Positions 46,301 through 58,959 of a DNA stretch of 64,000 bases are shown in pieces. The notes beneath the pieces were generated by a model. The model made no database searches. It was not told where the DNA came from and worked only from the letters and a program-made list of their open reading frames with translations. Position 1 is the stretch's first letter, and every line of letters starts with the position of its first letter. Location: assembly GCA_003342895.1 (NCBI GenBank), contig PTFA01000011.1:3521644-3585643 (forward strand). The letters run 5' to 3'. The position numbers were made by a program, and so were the translations under genes. The stretch comes from Casuarius casuarius. Taxonomy: Eukaryota; Chordata; Aves; Casuariiformes; Casuariidae.

Positions 46301-47089
46301 GACTTCAACCTGAATAAGTTATTTGAACAGCTGCATTGTAGAAGCTGTCTATTCCAGCCAAGCAACATTGTTCATGTTTCCATGAAAAAATGAATTCAAC
46401 ATCCTTCAGACTAGAGAGGGATTAAGACTGAGGTCTGATATTCCCGAGGGTAAGAAAGTTGGTTTCTTTCCAAAAAGGAGTCCGGCATTTTAAAAAAATA
46501 CTACTAGTTTATTCTGCCTTCACAAAGAGGATCCAAACAGCCTTGCAATGAGCCTCCTCAGTATAGGCTATACTCATGTACCTGTGGCTAATCAAAAGCA
46601 ATGAAAGATATTTCCTAAAGTCAGCACCAGAAGTAACAGGATTGTGCTCAGATTTTCCAGTATATTCCAGCATAAGAAAACATTAGTAACAGACAACAGC
46701 AGAGCCAAGGCCAGCCCTGTCTTCTCATAGCAGCAGGTTTTTGATGGTTCAGTTCATCACATTCTCTTACTCCAAAATATCTGGAGAGAAAGACTGTGCA
46801 GATCAAAATGGAGTTTTTCAATCAACCATCTCAAAAGCTTCTGTTTCTTGCTAAGTGGAAAACATATTAGGGAGTAACAGCCTGCTAGACAGGGAAAGCA
46901 GCAGCAGGACTCCTGATTTTAGTGGGGCTTCTAACAAAGGCAGGTGTTGTCAGAAAACAAAGTGTGATCCTTAAAAAGTAATATACAGTTGGTGTACCCA
47001 ACTTTGTTAGGGGAAAATGCACTTTACTCAAAATAGTTATCAAAGTTTCACTGTCACAAGTAAAGTTTCACTTTCAAATTATCTAAGGT

Positions 47090-47669
47090 GATTCCAAAAG
47101 GGTTGGTCATGGGCCTAAACTACATATTTTTCATTTACTTGACGATACAGTGGGATGCAAGCGTAAGTCTGCAGATATCAAGCTAAAGAGTGTTGCAAGC
47201 TCACTGGAGGACAGGATGAGAATTCAAAGAAAATTTTCATCTGACAATTCGAAGATGAGGTCTGAAAAAGCCATAACAGAATTTCAATAGAGACAAACAG
47301 ACTGCACTAGGAAATACTAAGAGCCAGAGAGAAGGGGTTATAGCAATCAAACTGAACATGACTTACTGCTACAGAAAAGCCAACATCACATTAGGATGTA
47401 CAAAACAGAAATCCTTCTACTATACACTACTCTGATAAGACCTCGGCTGGAATGCCATTTCTAGTTTTGAGCACCTGATTTCAGGATACAAACGGATCAG
47501 CTAAAGAAAGATCCTCTTCAGCAGAAAAGAATGATCAGAAATCTGTAACAATTTATGAGGAGTTTATTCTAGAAACAAGAAGCTGGGAAATAATGCTCAA
47601 GTAGTAGGCTTGCAAAGAGGAAGGAAATAATCTGTCCTCCACATCATCCTCTGTGCAAAGACAGGTAGC

Positions 47670-47708
<39 letters not shown>

Positions 47709-47860
47709 ACACACCCACCCCCACACACACCCCCTAGATTGCCTCCAGAGGTCATTCAGCCCCCATTAGAGGTTTTTAAGGACAGAAAAACCATCTCTAA
47801 GGAAGTGACAGGGGTATAATGGAGCCATGAGGGAGAGCTGAGGGAATAGCGTAACTTCAA
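47090..47860 (+). mobile_element. Degraded CR1-type LINE 3' fragment
   Basis: The stretch follows the 3' part of CR1 ORF2 and tail by eye. In order it shows AGACCTCGGCTGGAATG, a TTTTGAGCACCTGATT-like block, GAAAGATCCTCTTCAGC, ATGAGGAG, GAAGCTGGG, and then TTAGAGGTTTTTAAGGACAG near the end. It is heavily mutated with no open frame, and a CA repeat has expanded inside it. CR1-family abundance is a hallmark of sauropsid genomes, though old CR1/L3 copies also occur in mammals. Confidence 0.65.
47671..47733. repeat. Long (CA)n microsatellite inside the CR1 remnant
   Basis: About 18 uninterrupted CA units followed by CCCACAC-type interrupted units. It is the longest simple repeat in the window and probably polymorphic. 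Confidence 0.97.
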
Positions 47861-48696
47861 GATCCCTTGGAGCCCTTTTTTGTGCTTATATGAAAAAACA
47901 GAGTTTCACAGAAGAAACATTTAATTGAAAGGTGCAACAGAATCTGAGGCAGTCATGTAGAGCTATAGCTTCCTCTCCCTTTAACTCACTAGCTCTTAAG
48001 TTTTCACAAGGAAACTACCATTTCACAAATCTGAGAGACCAACACTATTCCTGTACCTTAAAGGACTAAGCTTGAGTATATGGGCTCAATACAGCAGTAA
48101 ACAATTCTGTGACCTGTGTTACACAGGTCAGGTAGGCCTAAAAGTTTCCTTCACTCACAATGGTAAGACATAAAATTTCTGAGAGCTACAAGTCACAGCT
48201 TGGCTTACCAGACTGAGTGAAAATGTCTAGTTTATATAAGAAGGTAGCTTTACTGAGAATCTGACTAAGGAAAAATGAATACGCTGTGAAGGTTCCCCAT
48301 CAAGAAAAATTAGGCCCTATAAGCAAAAAAGGAATCTCCAGGTCAATCTAGCATCTTCAGGCGTCTTCCAGTTTCTCCATTAATAATCAAGATAAAAATA
48401 TTTAAAAATTGTGATGCGAGTTTTCACGTTCTCTCTCGTCATACAAGATACAAAAAAGAATATTGGCAATTTATAAGCAGAATTCTTACCGCATTTCAAC
48501 ATGCAACACTGGTCTCACTTCTGTACGATTAAATAGACTATTTACACACAATAGATATATATCTTTCCCTCTGTATGCACATGCATTGGTCCTAGCCTAG
48601 GCATCAAAGGCCACATGTGAGTTCTCTGGGTCAAATTTTGTTCAAGCAATTCCAGTCTGAATGTGTGTTTTGCTTTGGATAGGTTAGGATCTCCTC

Positions 48697-48798
48697 TCAG
48701 TTCTTCCGAATGTCAGCATAGACCACAGACTCTGACTTGTTAATCTTGTCGCTGTGCTGTCCTCCGGAGTGATCTAACTGCGCGTAAATGACTGGGCC
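48697..48798 (-). CDS. MPZL1: MPZL1 terminal coding exon with two ITIMs
   Basis: Acceptor GTTTCCAG, then GPVIYAQLDHSGGQHSDKIN and KSESVVYADIRKN and TGA at 48699-48697. VIYAQL and VVYADI are the two SHP-2-binding ITIMs and are unchanged from human. Confidence 0.97.
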   Translation of the reverse strand, partial: GPVIYAQLDHSGGQHSDKINKSESVVYADIRKN

Positions 48799-51700
48799 CT
48801 GGAAACAAAATAAAAAAACCACAATCAGTAGTTCTCAGAATAGGTCACACTGCGCCTCCCTTCTGCAGGGGCTGCAGCTGAGACCAAAATAAAGCAAGAC
48901 CACAGAACTTTTATGACTGCTAACAGCACTTTGAAGCAAGTGAAATGAGCCCTCCCCTATATATGAGCTCTAGTCTGCCACCTTTCTCCTACCAGGAGCA
49001 TGCCAAACAGCACAATGTCCTCCCTTTAATACTGTTAAGGCTGCATGCCTTTCCACAAAAAGCAAAATCTAGAATCCTTTATTCTGAAAAGCAGCATTTC
49101 TTAGATGTTAGGGAACAGAGAAAGACGCATAGCTTAGTCAGATGCATGCCAAGTTTAACACTGTATAGGAGAAACTGGATAGGTTTACTGGTAGCAGAGC
49201 ATATTTTATGTACTACCGTTCAAGCTCTGTAACTCTCAGCGCAGCCACAGCACTGGGACAATGAGGAAGAGGGAGAGAACAAACCTGCAGCCACCTTGTG
49301 ATATCACAGTCACTGCTTAAGCAAGCAATGGGATCAAAACTTACATAGCAGCAAGCCAAAAAATGCTAAAACACTACAGTAGTGCAAATTCTTACCTCAT
49401 TTTTGAGCCAATCCAGCCCAGAGTTAAAGACCTAAAATTGAATCCTTCACCTCTTGGGCCATCAAGGCTCCCTTGTCATGCTACAGAGCAACCTGGGGCA
49501 TGGTGCAGGCCCTCAAACTAGAGCACTCCCCATGACCATCATGCCTGACTTCTCCACGCATGAAATAAGTTTGCTATCTTGGCTCAGTTTCTTCAGCATT
49601 GCCCAACACTGACAGCTATGGTCAGGCTTTCCCTCAAAACGACCACGGTAGCAAGTGCCACCGCAGATGCACCAGGTGAGCACAGCCACACACTTTTGTT
49701 AGAGTTGCTAGAGGGAAGTGGAGAACATTAAGTGCCATGTTTCAGCAGAGCATTCAAACATGGCGGCACTTTCCTGAAGAACCACGCACTCTAAAACACA
49801 GACTACAGGAAAGGTAACAGCAACTATTTGAGATGAAGTGAGGACAGGACCTCAGCCTATGAAGAGCAGATACCTGGTAAGATACAGTTACAGGTGGGAC
49901 CTTTAGGGAAAGGAACACCTGGCCTGCAGCTCTGATTCTGCACACCTCACCTGAAAGAAGCACAGAGCAGAAGGCTGTGACCACCTACCATGTGATCTCC
50001 ATGGAGAAACCACACACACAAACACTAGCTGTGCAGGAGAGAAAGGGACTGTCTGGGTGGCAGGGAATTACAAGGAGAGGTCTTTTTGTTTGGTTGTGGG
50101 TTTTTTTTCTTTAAAACCATTTCATCCATTTTACTCCATTTCTCTGTTGTCCTTATCTCCCAGGGAGAAGTAGCCTTCACAGGCATTTCTCCCATCCCTT
50201 TTCTCCCCAGTACTTTTGGTATTCTGTCGAATTAGAAAACATCTCTACAGAACTAACCCAGAAACCCTTCCAATCTAACTTCCAAAGCAATTAAGAGCCA
50301 GAGATGAAAACAGTCCATCTATAGAGAAAAAGAAAGGACCATAGGTACACTTCTGAGCAGCACTTCCCCCCTGCCACACAACAGCAAAGAATGCACCTTC
50401 TAAATATCTTATTCTCCTCTTCCAGAAGCAGTTCAAATTTTCTACCTTTCAGGTCAAGTACTTTCCAAGTTATAAAGAAAAAAATAGAGGAAGGGGATAA
50501 AAGAGTGAAGAGTTGTGAACAGATATAAAATGCTGAATGCAAATAACATAGAGAAAATGTTTGAAATAGACAGAGATGTAGTCTTGGAAATTTTCCAATT
50601 TAAAGTCTCATTAAAATCACTTCTTTCTTCGCTGCTGGCGATCATGCAGTTCTAGTCCCCAACACATCATCAGGATCATCATACTGCTTCCAGTTAGAGT
50701 GCAGTATCTATACAAACTGTTCAAGGCAAAGTGAGCCTAAGGTTTACTTGCAAGCAATTTAGGAAGCCTCATCTGCCCCAAGCCATGGTTCAATGATACA
50801 GTAATACCAGCTCTAGAGCACTTCCAATCAGTTAAAAAGAAATGTAACACTACATAAAAAACTGACCCCAATATTTCATGTTTGTTTAAGAAATTCTGGT
50901 GGGTCAATTTTCTGCCAGAGGAGTTCATTCAGGATCAGTTATCTTATCACCATTCTCATTTTATGCCAGGTTAAATATAATTACCCTGCTGCAACCACCA
51001 TGTTAAATGGTGGTAGACAGACTGACTGGTGTGATCACCTGATCCAAATGACACTAGCATTGTTTGGATGTGCTTACTACCACCTAAATAAATGATTAGC
51101 TAACCTAGAGAAAAGGACAACCAAGATTTATTAGAATGTCCCACCTATTTGATTTGTTGCTAATTGATTTTCTAACTGACTATGATCAGCATCAGGGTCT
51201 CTGCAAATGGTCCCAGTACAAAAGATCTGTGCTCCACACCTCTCCCCTAAGTAAGCTCAGTACCTGAGCTAATGCCACTTAATTCCACCTGAAAAGCAAA
51301 CAGTCTCACTAGCATATTCTGCTCCAGAGACTACTACAAAATGCTTCTGGAGCTCCATCAAGAAGGAGCTAATATGATGCTTTCATCTTTTACTCCACAG
51401 CAGAACACTTCCCTTGTGCAAAGGGAGAGGAGAAAAAAAATTCTCAGTTAACAGCAAAGAACAATCCTTGCTAGGATAGCATGAAGGTTGCTGGTCACAG
51501 GCAAGCTTTTAAGGACAGCAGATAAAAAGGGAAATCCAAGGCCTTCTTTCTGCATTTGATACCTCCAGTGACATGGATCTTGAGAAGGACTCTTCTTACA
51601 CATGTACAAGCTTCAAAATAGTCTAACCAGTTCAGAATTTTCATCTAATCCCACACAAGCCCACAACCGAAAGTCCAGCACTGTCATATACTACTCAGCA

Positions 51701-54700
51701 TTTCCCTAAGCCTTGTGATTTTTCCGGTCAGAATCAATGGAAAAGAGTAGGCGGTGTACTGGATACCTTGCTAAAGTTTATCAGCAGAGTCATGAATTGG
51801 AAGTTATGGCAAAGAAACATGACTTGTGAAATCAGACCACCACGCCAGGGGTTTTGCAGTGTTTCCAAATTCTTTAGAAAATTCTAAGAGATGTTGCAGC
51901 TACCTTAGATTCTAGCCCAGGAAATTCTTCTGAAATTTAAGTCAGGAGTCCCTACACCAAAACCAGCTCCTTCCCAGGGCCGTGGGGTCCAGTGTACATG
52001 TACACAGAATCAGTTCAGGTATATTTCAAGCCAGAAAGACCGTAACTACTACACAGCTGTACTTATTGCAACTTTAGTGCTTCCTGCTTCTACATTGACC
52101 AGACCTATCACCTTAGGATCTCTATGCCATACTGCTCTGTACATCAGAGATGCACTTCTACAGAAGTTACATTTTAGGGTCACTGTTCCTTCAGCTTGCC
52201 CAGAAACGAGTACTCAGCTGCAAGTACTCACAGCAGTCATACAAATGGCTGCCATGTTGGAGTTTGCATGTCTTGAGACAACGCACATCTTCCCAGTTTG
52301 CCTGCTAGCATTAGGAAGGATATTCATCTGCAAAACACATACAGTTCTTGTCTTCATCAGAAACGCTCTTCTCACTCATCCAAGTAATGGCATGGTAGAG
52401 TAAAAGTCACTAGAGAATGATGGCATGGAGAAGAAACACCACATACAGATTTGACAGGACAGAACGAACTTGCTGAAAAGGAAGGAAGAATGAAAACCAG
52501 TGGATTTGACTCAACCAGCTGAACAGTCACAAAATCAGATAGACATATTTTCAGTGCTCTGGGACCCTCCAGAAAGGAAGCCCCATAGATTATAGGCTTG
52601 CACCCAAACACATAGGGAGTGCAGGTTCAGGATGCAACTTGCAGAGAAGCCTTATATCTAGTACAGTTGAGAAATGATGTGCACAACTACCTAATTACAG
52701 ATTTTTAAAGAGATACATAAATAATAAAATTGAATAAATTAAATTTAATAAATTGAATTTAAATGCCATTCTTTTACAGTGAATACCTCTTTTATTGGTC
52801 TTAACTTGTGGAGGCAGGGGTTGTGTATTCGTATACATAGCTCTTAGCCATCAGTGAAATGTCAGGCATTCAACCACCAAGTAAAAGGAAGCCCATAGGC
52901 ATTCATTGTTTGACAAGCAGCGCTGACTGTGTGGGCCACTCATATAAAAATGGTCAAGAGAGGAAAGTGCACCTGAATTAGCAAGCAGCCTGCAACAGGT
53001 TCTGGGGATTGCTAGGAATCTGAATATGAACATTTCACCTACACAATAGTTTGAAAGCTACAACTAATTTCTTGATTAGCAAGAAATATCAGGTTTTATA
53101 TAGACGTAATTTGCTTAAGTATGTTAATTTGCATGCTGATATCAGCTGGTGAGCTGAGGCTTTTTTTGGAAGAGCAATGGCTAGAAGTTTAAAATATAAC
53201 TGTAATCAATTTAAATTGAGTTTTCTCACTGATTTAAATAATCTCTTTAAAATCTTATCAACCCTCATTTTATTGTGGATCTTTTTAAAGAAAAGTAAGC
53301 ATGTTTGCTTGCTCTTCTGTAAAGATGGGGCAAAGACTTAACAGAAGGTGGAGGAACCACTTGCTGCTACAAACGTTTGCCAAGAAAAGAAAATCCAAAC
53401 AAAGCTCCCTTCACCTGACAAAAGAGATTCATCTCTACCTCAACACTCAACTGTTCCCTTATAAAGAAATAAAGCCATTTCCTATATTTTTCCTTTGGGG
53501 GCAGGAGTGTTCACACTTTCAAGTTTTCCTTTAGGAACCTACCTGTGGAAGAGCCTGAAGGACTCTGTCAAGGAATAAGCAGACTGGAATGACCATCAAA
53601 GAGCAAAACCCACTGATTCTGAGTTATGTTTTCAAAGTTTAGATTTACTCTGAAATGCTCCTTATCTTGCACACTACATTGAGAGCCAGAACACTGGGGA
53701 CAGGGAGAGGTGAAGAGAACAAGTTTTCACACTAGGAGGTTACAGTGAACAGGATGACAGAAGTATTCTTGCTTTCAAGATGTAAGTGCAGGACAGAAAA
53801 ACTTCCTGGAGGTAGATCTTAGAGCATTAGCATGTACTGTTTTCTATCCTGACAATAATTAGATCAAACACTTTGGCTTTTTGACCAAGCAGAGTTGACT
53901 TCAACAGCTACTGCAAAACACTTCCCCACATAAGCTCTTTTTTTTCAAAAAGAGCACCTGTTTTCGCCCACTCAATTTGAGGGGGTTTTTTCCTATCTAG
54001 GCAAGGCTTTTCTTGTTCACCTCCTTCCAATTACATCTCTTCCAGGTCCTGGCATACAGCTTCATCTTCCCTGCTTGCCTCCTCACTCAGCGTAGAGGCA
54101 TTGCCATCATTCTGAAATACTTCAGTATTAGCCAAAAGGAAACAACTTAATTCTCATTCGCCCATTCTAGGAGGCCTCCAGAAGAACTAGAAAAGAACAG
54201 TCAAAATTTGAACCCTTATTTTTTCTTGTAACTGAAGTACATTGCCTTTATGTTCAGAGAATAACTGTTCCTGAAGCTACTAGATTGCCTTGTGGATCTG
54301 TATACTAAAACTCTGTTTTCTGGAAGCATCACATCTGTCAAGAACAAGATCCATTTCAAAAGCACACTGTAAGCCCAACAAGATTCATTTCAAAAACAAA
54401 CTGCAATCCCAACAGAGTGGGGACCTAGTCTTTATCCAGCTCACTGTGAGCATTATTTTTTCCTCTAGTATTAACACATTAACACACATCATTGTGATTT
54501 TGTTGGGAGAAATCAGACATCACCTCTGACTTCGAAACCCCTGAGAGTCAACACACTACTCTGCAGAGTTGCAAAAAGGTCGCCAATTAAAAAAAGTCCA
54601 GTTTGGACTTAAATTCACTCAGAATCCAAACCTCCACAGCAAAATTGCTGAGGATACACAAATCAAGAAGTGAGAAACAGCTGCAATGCAAATAAGGAAA

Positions 54701-57700
54701 TCCTGTACATTATTAACAGATAATCATACATTGTGTAGAATCCCTGTTTGATGCGTGCTCTTTCCCCTCTGACTTACTTCCCATAGGATGTTAGTCTGGA
54801 TAAGAGCCACCTTCTTTCTTCAAAGTCAGCAGAACTTTGCTGACACGAGCAAGAACAAGAGAAAGCTTCACAGTCACAAATGCATAAAAGCCAGGTGTGC
54901 AGGGCAGCAGAGGAGAGCTCTCAGCAGCAAGAGACATCTTCAAATTGATCATCACTTATTAGTGTTTGCGTTGCACTGCCTTATTTTCATGTAAAGGAAG
55001 CACATGTCACTTAGAACATGCACATTCACAGTGATGGGAGAGAGTAAGTGAAATTTCTCCTACATTAAAATCCTAGAACAGATTAGGCAGCTTTATAGGG
55101 TGTGATGTCTTTACATTAAACAGCTACCCACTCCTCATCATTGCCAGGCTCTCATACTTGCGCTTCACTACCACTTGTGTTAGTTAACACATGAGATCAG
55201 AATCACTTTTCTCATACAGAAGTACAAAAAGGGCATAAAACTCCATTTCAGCTAATATCAAGGTGCTATTCTTTCAAATGCATTAAGCCTTCTAGGGAAG
55301 AGTTCACCAGTCCCATCTTACTGCCTGTCCTTTGTGTGGAGCAGATACCTTTACCACCCAACCCTCATCACCTTAACAAACAGCACCTAATTGATGTGTC
55401 CCACCGTGCCTCCATCTTTTCCATACCATCTCCTCCACGCTGTAGGAGGATCCTGCTTTGGAAAGCAGCAGGAAGCAGTTTACCTGGTGTGATCTGGCCG
55501 GCACGCTGTTTACCAGACCCTCTGTGTCGGAGGGTGACTTCTGCGGAGCCTGCTTAACCGGTGACATCAAGCTCTCAGAGGTACTGCAGCTGACGAGGTG
55601 GCAGAGCAGAGTTTGCAGGACAACGTTCAAGATGCATAAACAAAAAAAAAAGGAACAAAAACAAAAAACGAGTGATGGCAGGATGAAAGTGGCAGATTAT
55701 GCCAAAGTAAAAGTGAACATAATGGATTCTGGAATAAACACACATATTCTCCATCTCTCCCCAGTTACTTCTCTGTCCTTCCTCCCAGAGTCTCACTGGT
55801 GAGAAAGGAAGGAGCAACTCTTAACAGAGGACAACAACTTCTTCAAAATCCAAATTCTCTAGCTATTCCCATTTAACCCAACCAGCCTAAAACCTCACAA
55901 CCCACATATGCCTTTCTTCGCTGAGGCTTCAGACTCAACAGTGGACAGCAATTATTTGCTAACAATATATAAGCTAAATAGTTCCAGGCTTTTACCACTG
56001 CTGCAGTTGCAGCAAACACTTCCTAGAGCCACCAGCTCTTCCATATCACAAAGGCACTTCCTACCAAACTCCACATTAGGTCCCTTGGTTTTGGCTAGGG
56101 CAGAATGTCAAAATAATTCTGCCCCCCTTACAACGGACACCAGTCTCTGGAATGATTACTTTAAGAGTCACAAGAGATATGTAAGCTACATGCCTCAATA
56201 CAGCTACCTGCATATCTAATGGGACAAATCTTGTCTGAGGACTCAGGAAACTGCCTTGTGGTGAGAACACCCCTGAAAGAGGCTACCGGTTTTCATTCTC
56301 TGCTTGCTTTTTTCCACCCACCTAGAGCAGCACTGAAAAGACCTGGAGGGGCAGAAAGATGAATACCACAGAGCTAAGCATATGAGCACATGCCCTTAAA
56401 CTTATTTTCAGTAGCCTCTGGGCAATGCAGTAACCTCTCTCTAAATGCTAGCTCTACCTCCTCTTACCCAAGCACCCAGGAAAGAAAACCGTCCACTTCC
56501 TTGACAGTAAACACGGGAGTTCCCTTTGCTACCACAACCCCCCAGACCCCTGAGCGCCCTTTTCTCCCAACCTTTGTGGACAGACAGTGTACAAAGCAGG
56601 TACAGGAACAAACAAATGAGGACATTGACATTAAGCAGACCACCTCCTCACAGGGCAATCATTTTTTACTCTTTGGATAAGTCTAACCATGGAAGATTTA
56701 GCTCCTCGTACATGCAGCAGCAAAAAAAGTACTGCAGACCCATCCACCATAGTAAGGGGCCTGAACTCTGTCTCAGAGACGGAGCAGCTAACCATGAATT
56801 GTTTGCTTTATTCACAAAATTCCTAAGATCTACACTATCAAAAGGTCATAATTCAGGTTTAAGCAGCTAATGCACTTAGACCATTCCAATCATCAGTTTT
56901 CAAACTCCAGAGCAGTCTGAGCCAGAGGAACATGTATGGGAAATTTCCTTTTATTCTGGCAAGGAAAGGACTCTGCATTTCCTGTGCTCTAGTCCATGCA
57001 CTGGCGAGTTCACTGTTGGAAGAGATGGAGGGACACCATCTGGGATAAGGAGCAATCCCTCCCCAGTTAGACACGAGACAATGAAACCCAAACACCCAGT
57101 GAAATGCATCATCCCTTTGCCAACAGATTCCAGCACAAATTACAATGAAGTTATGTTAGCACAAAGCTAGCTGGTTAGTCAGCAAGGGAAGAGGAAACGT
57201 GTACACATACACACAGGTATTAACAGCAACCACCAACTTGATTAGTTACCATGGTGTCTAGCGGGACTGGAAGAGAAGACCCAGCCCTGTTACATTCCCA
57301 ATCTGGCGTCTATATCAGGATCTCTGTAAGGAGAGGAAGGTAAGCAGGATCCGATCCCAGTACACCAAGGCAGAAAGAAAAAAAAAACACCAAAGTCAGA
57401 GCATGAACAGAGACTGTGGCCATGCAAGGGTTCCAGACACCTCCCAGTGACCCCGCCCACTTCAGTTCAAGGAGGAATTGTTATCTACAAAGTAAGTGCA
57501 TCTCATCACCACCACTACACACTGGGTTAGTGTCGCATAGAAGGAAGTCCATAAGTTTGGGGGGGTCACAGCACATCCGGTTTCTCCTAACATGTCATGC
57601 ACAGTTGGCATAGTCAGTGAAAGCAGTGTTAAAACTTCAGAGATTACTTTCCTGGGAGAGTAGTTAAATCTACTACAAGAACTTACAGTGCATGAACTAC

Positions 57701-58959
57701 TGCTCCGGGCTCAGCTCCAGCATGTGTCCTTCAGCAGGAAGGCACTGGAAAGCAGGTCACTCAGAAGCAAGGCATGCAGACCTCGTCACACACACCATTG
57801 GTGTGTGACACTGCAAGTTTCTTTTCAGTTCTTAGGGGAAGCACACACGCAAAAAGGAAAACCCAGGCTTTCCATACAGTTTTGAGCGCACACAGCCACT
57901 TTCACTACAATCAGCCCTACCACCGGGCAATGGCCAACTCAATTTCTCTAAGCTCTCCAACTGGCCAAACGACAGGGCAAAGTTCAATTTAGAAATCCTC
58001 ATGACTTTATTTTTGTAAAGTCAAAGAACGTGCAGGGAGCAGGAATGTTTTGGGGGGAAAGAACAGGAAAAAATTATAAATCTTGCTTTTGTTTCTAAGA
58101 TTACATACACAACAATTTTCACTCTTTCTCACAGAAGAAAATGAGCAGCTAATTAGAAGACAAAGAGAGTGCCAGCAACACCAAGTTCCACCACCATGGG
58201 ACTCAACTCTGCCTTTGTTAGTTCTTGCAGCCTTCTCATATACCCACTGAGGGCTCTGTGCTTCATTTTAGAGACATCCTCCTAACAAGAAAAACCTTGC
58301 AGGGATGGTAACAGTTAACTAAAAAACAGACTGAATGAGAATGGATGCAGAGTGGCTATTCCTTCCTGCATTGTAAGAGTGGTGATGAATGGGGCTGGCA
58401 AGTATATTCCAGGCTCAGAAGCAAGACACTGGCAACTGAAAATCCAGTCTTAATCTCAGCAGAACAATTCCTTAAAACCGCACGTGGTGCTTTTTTTGGA
58501 TGGAGGGGGAAAGGGGACAGGAGGGAAAGGGAAACAGCAGAGCTAGGAGATCTCAGATTAAATGCTTTTAGAGCATACAAGCTTGTGGCTGGGAAACAAC
58601 TCCACCATTTAGTGATTTTGAGGTGCAACTCATGATCAGTAGGTCTCTTCAAGCACAGTACAAAGATAAGCATTCCAGGCAGCTGACCAGTCTTCCACAT
58701 GGCTGCGTCCTATCCCTAACCATGATTGCTAAGACTTGGCTGAAACAATTGCTACCCCCTCTAGCCCTCCCACTGATCCTACCGGTGTTCCTCACATCAT
58801 TCAGGGTGAGGAGAGAAATCTCTTACCCAGAGTAACGTTTTTTAGAGTTGTTCTTTCTCACGACAAGACACACGACAATAGAGATGAGCGGTGAGACACC
58901 TGTAACCGTACCGATGACTATCCCTGCCACCATGGCAATGGGGAACGCTGGCAGGCTGT
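48697..58959 (-). CDS. MPZL1: MPZL1 (PZR), 3' part: transmembrane and ITIM tail exons
   Basis: Last three coding exons of myelin protein zero-like 1, a single-pass immunoglobulin-family surface glycoprotein whose tyrosine-phosphorylated ITIMs recruit the phosphatase SHP-2. Exons read on the minus strand: 58959-58827 (stalk and membrane span AFPIAMVAGIVIGTVTGVSP LISIVVCLVV, then the basic stop-transfer RKNNSKKRYS), 55589-55484 (STSESLMSPVKQAPQKSPSD and TEGLVNSVPARSHQ) and 48798-48697 (VIYAQL and VVYADI ITIMs, ending IRKN and TGA). Phases join correctly through G-C-S-T. The match to human MPZL1 is near-identical in the tail. The V-type Ig domain and signal exons are not found before 64000. It is convergent with MPC2. 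Confidence 0.96.
48799..55483 (-). other. MPZL1 intron before the terminal exon
   Basis: About 6.7 kb without a recognised gene. The only structure seen is a 34-bp imperfect tandem repeat (54343-54410) and small A/T tracts. Several 60-110-codon open frames occur but none has domains or splice support. Confidence 0.75.
54343..54410. repeat. 34-bp imperfect tandem repeat
   Basis: Two adjacent units of the AACAAGATCCATTTCAAAA type ending in CCC, differing at about five positions. Confidence 0.88.
55484..55589 (-). CDS. MPZL1: MPZL1 cytoplasmic linker exon
   Basis: 106 nt between CTCGTCAG and GTAAAC. It encodes CSTSESLMSPVKQAPQKSPS and DTEGLVNSVPARSHQ, a Ser/Pro-rich linker. Its length is not a multiple of three, so skipping it changes the frame of the last exon. 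Confidence 0.96.
55590..58826 (-). other. MPZL1 intron between linker and transmembrane exons
   Basis: About 3.2 kb, somewhat GC-richer than the DCAF6 introns, with many short chance open frames on both strands. No repeat, RNA gene or exon recognised. Confidence 0.75.
58827..58959 (-). CDS. MPZL1: MPZL1 transmembrane exon
   Basis: 133 nt between TCTCCCCAG and GTAAGA. Two leading bases complete a codon (Asp or Asn, by comparison with human KEN-LPVFP), followed by SLPAFPIAMVAGIVIGTVTG and the rest of a roughly 26-residue hydrophobic span. A Ser-Pro sits in the middle of the helix where I recall Leu-Thr in human. The segment ends RYSG at the splice. Confidence 0.95.

Larger units (their letters stand above)
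43360..48696. other. Convergent MPC2-MPZL1 interval, including the likely MPZL1 3' UTR
   Basis: About 5.3 kb between the MPC2 poly-A site and the MPZL1 stop codon. The human MPZL1 transcript has a long 3' UTR of a few kb, so much of this may be MPZL1 3' UTR on the minus strand. A candidate minus-strand AATAAA lies at 46513-46508. An old CR1 fragment with a CA repeat occupies about 47090-47860. I see no coding exons, in particular none resembling ADCY10. Confidence 0.65.
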
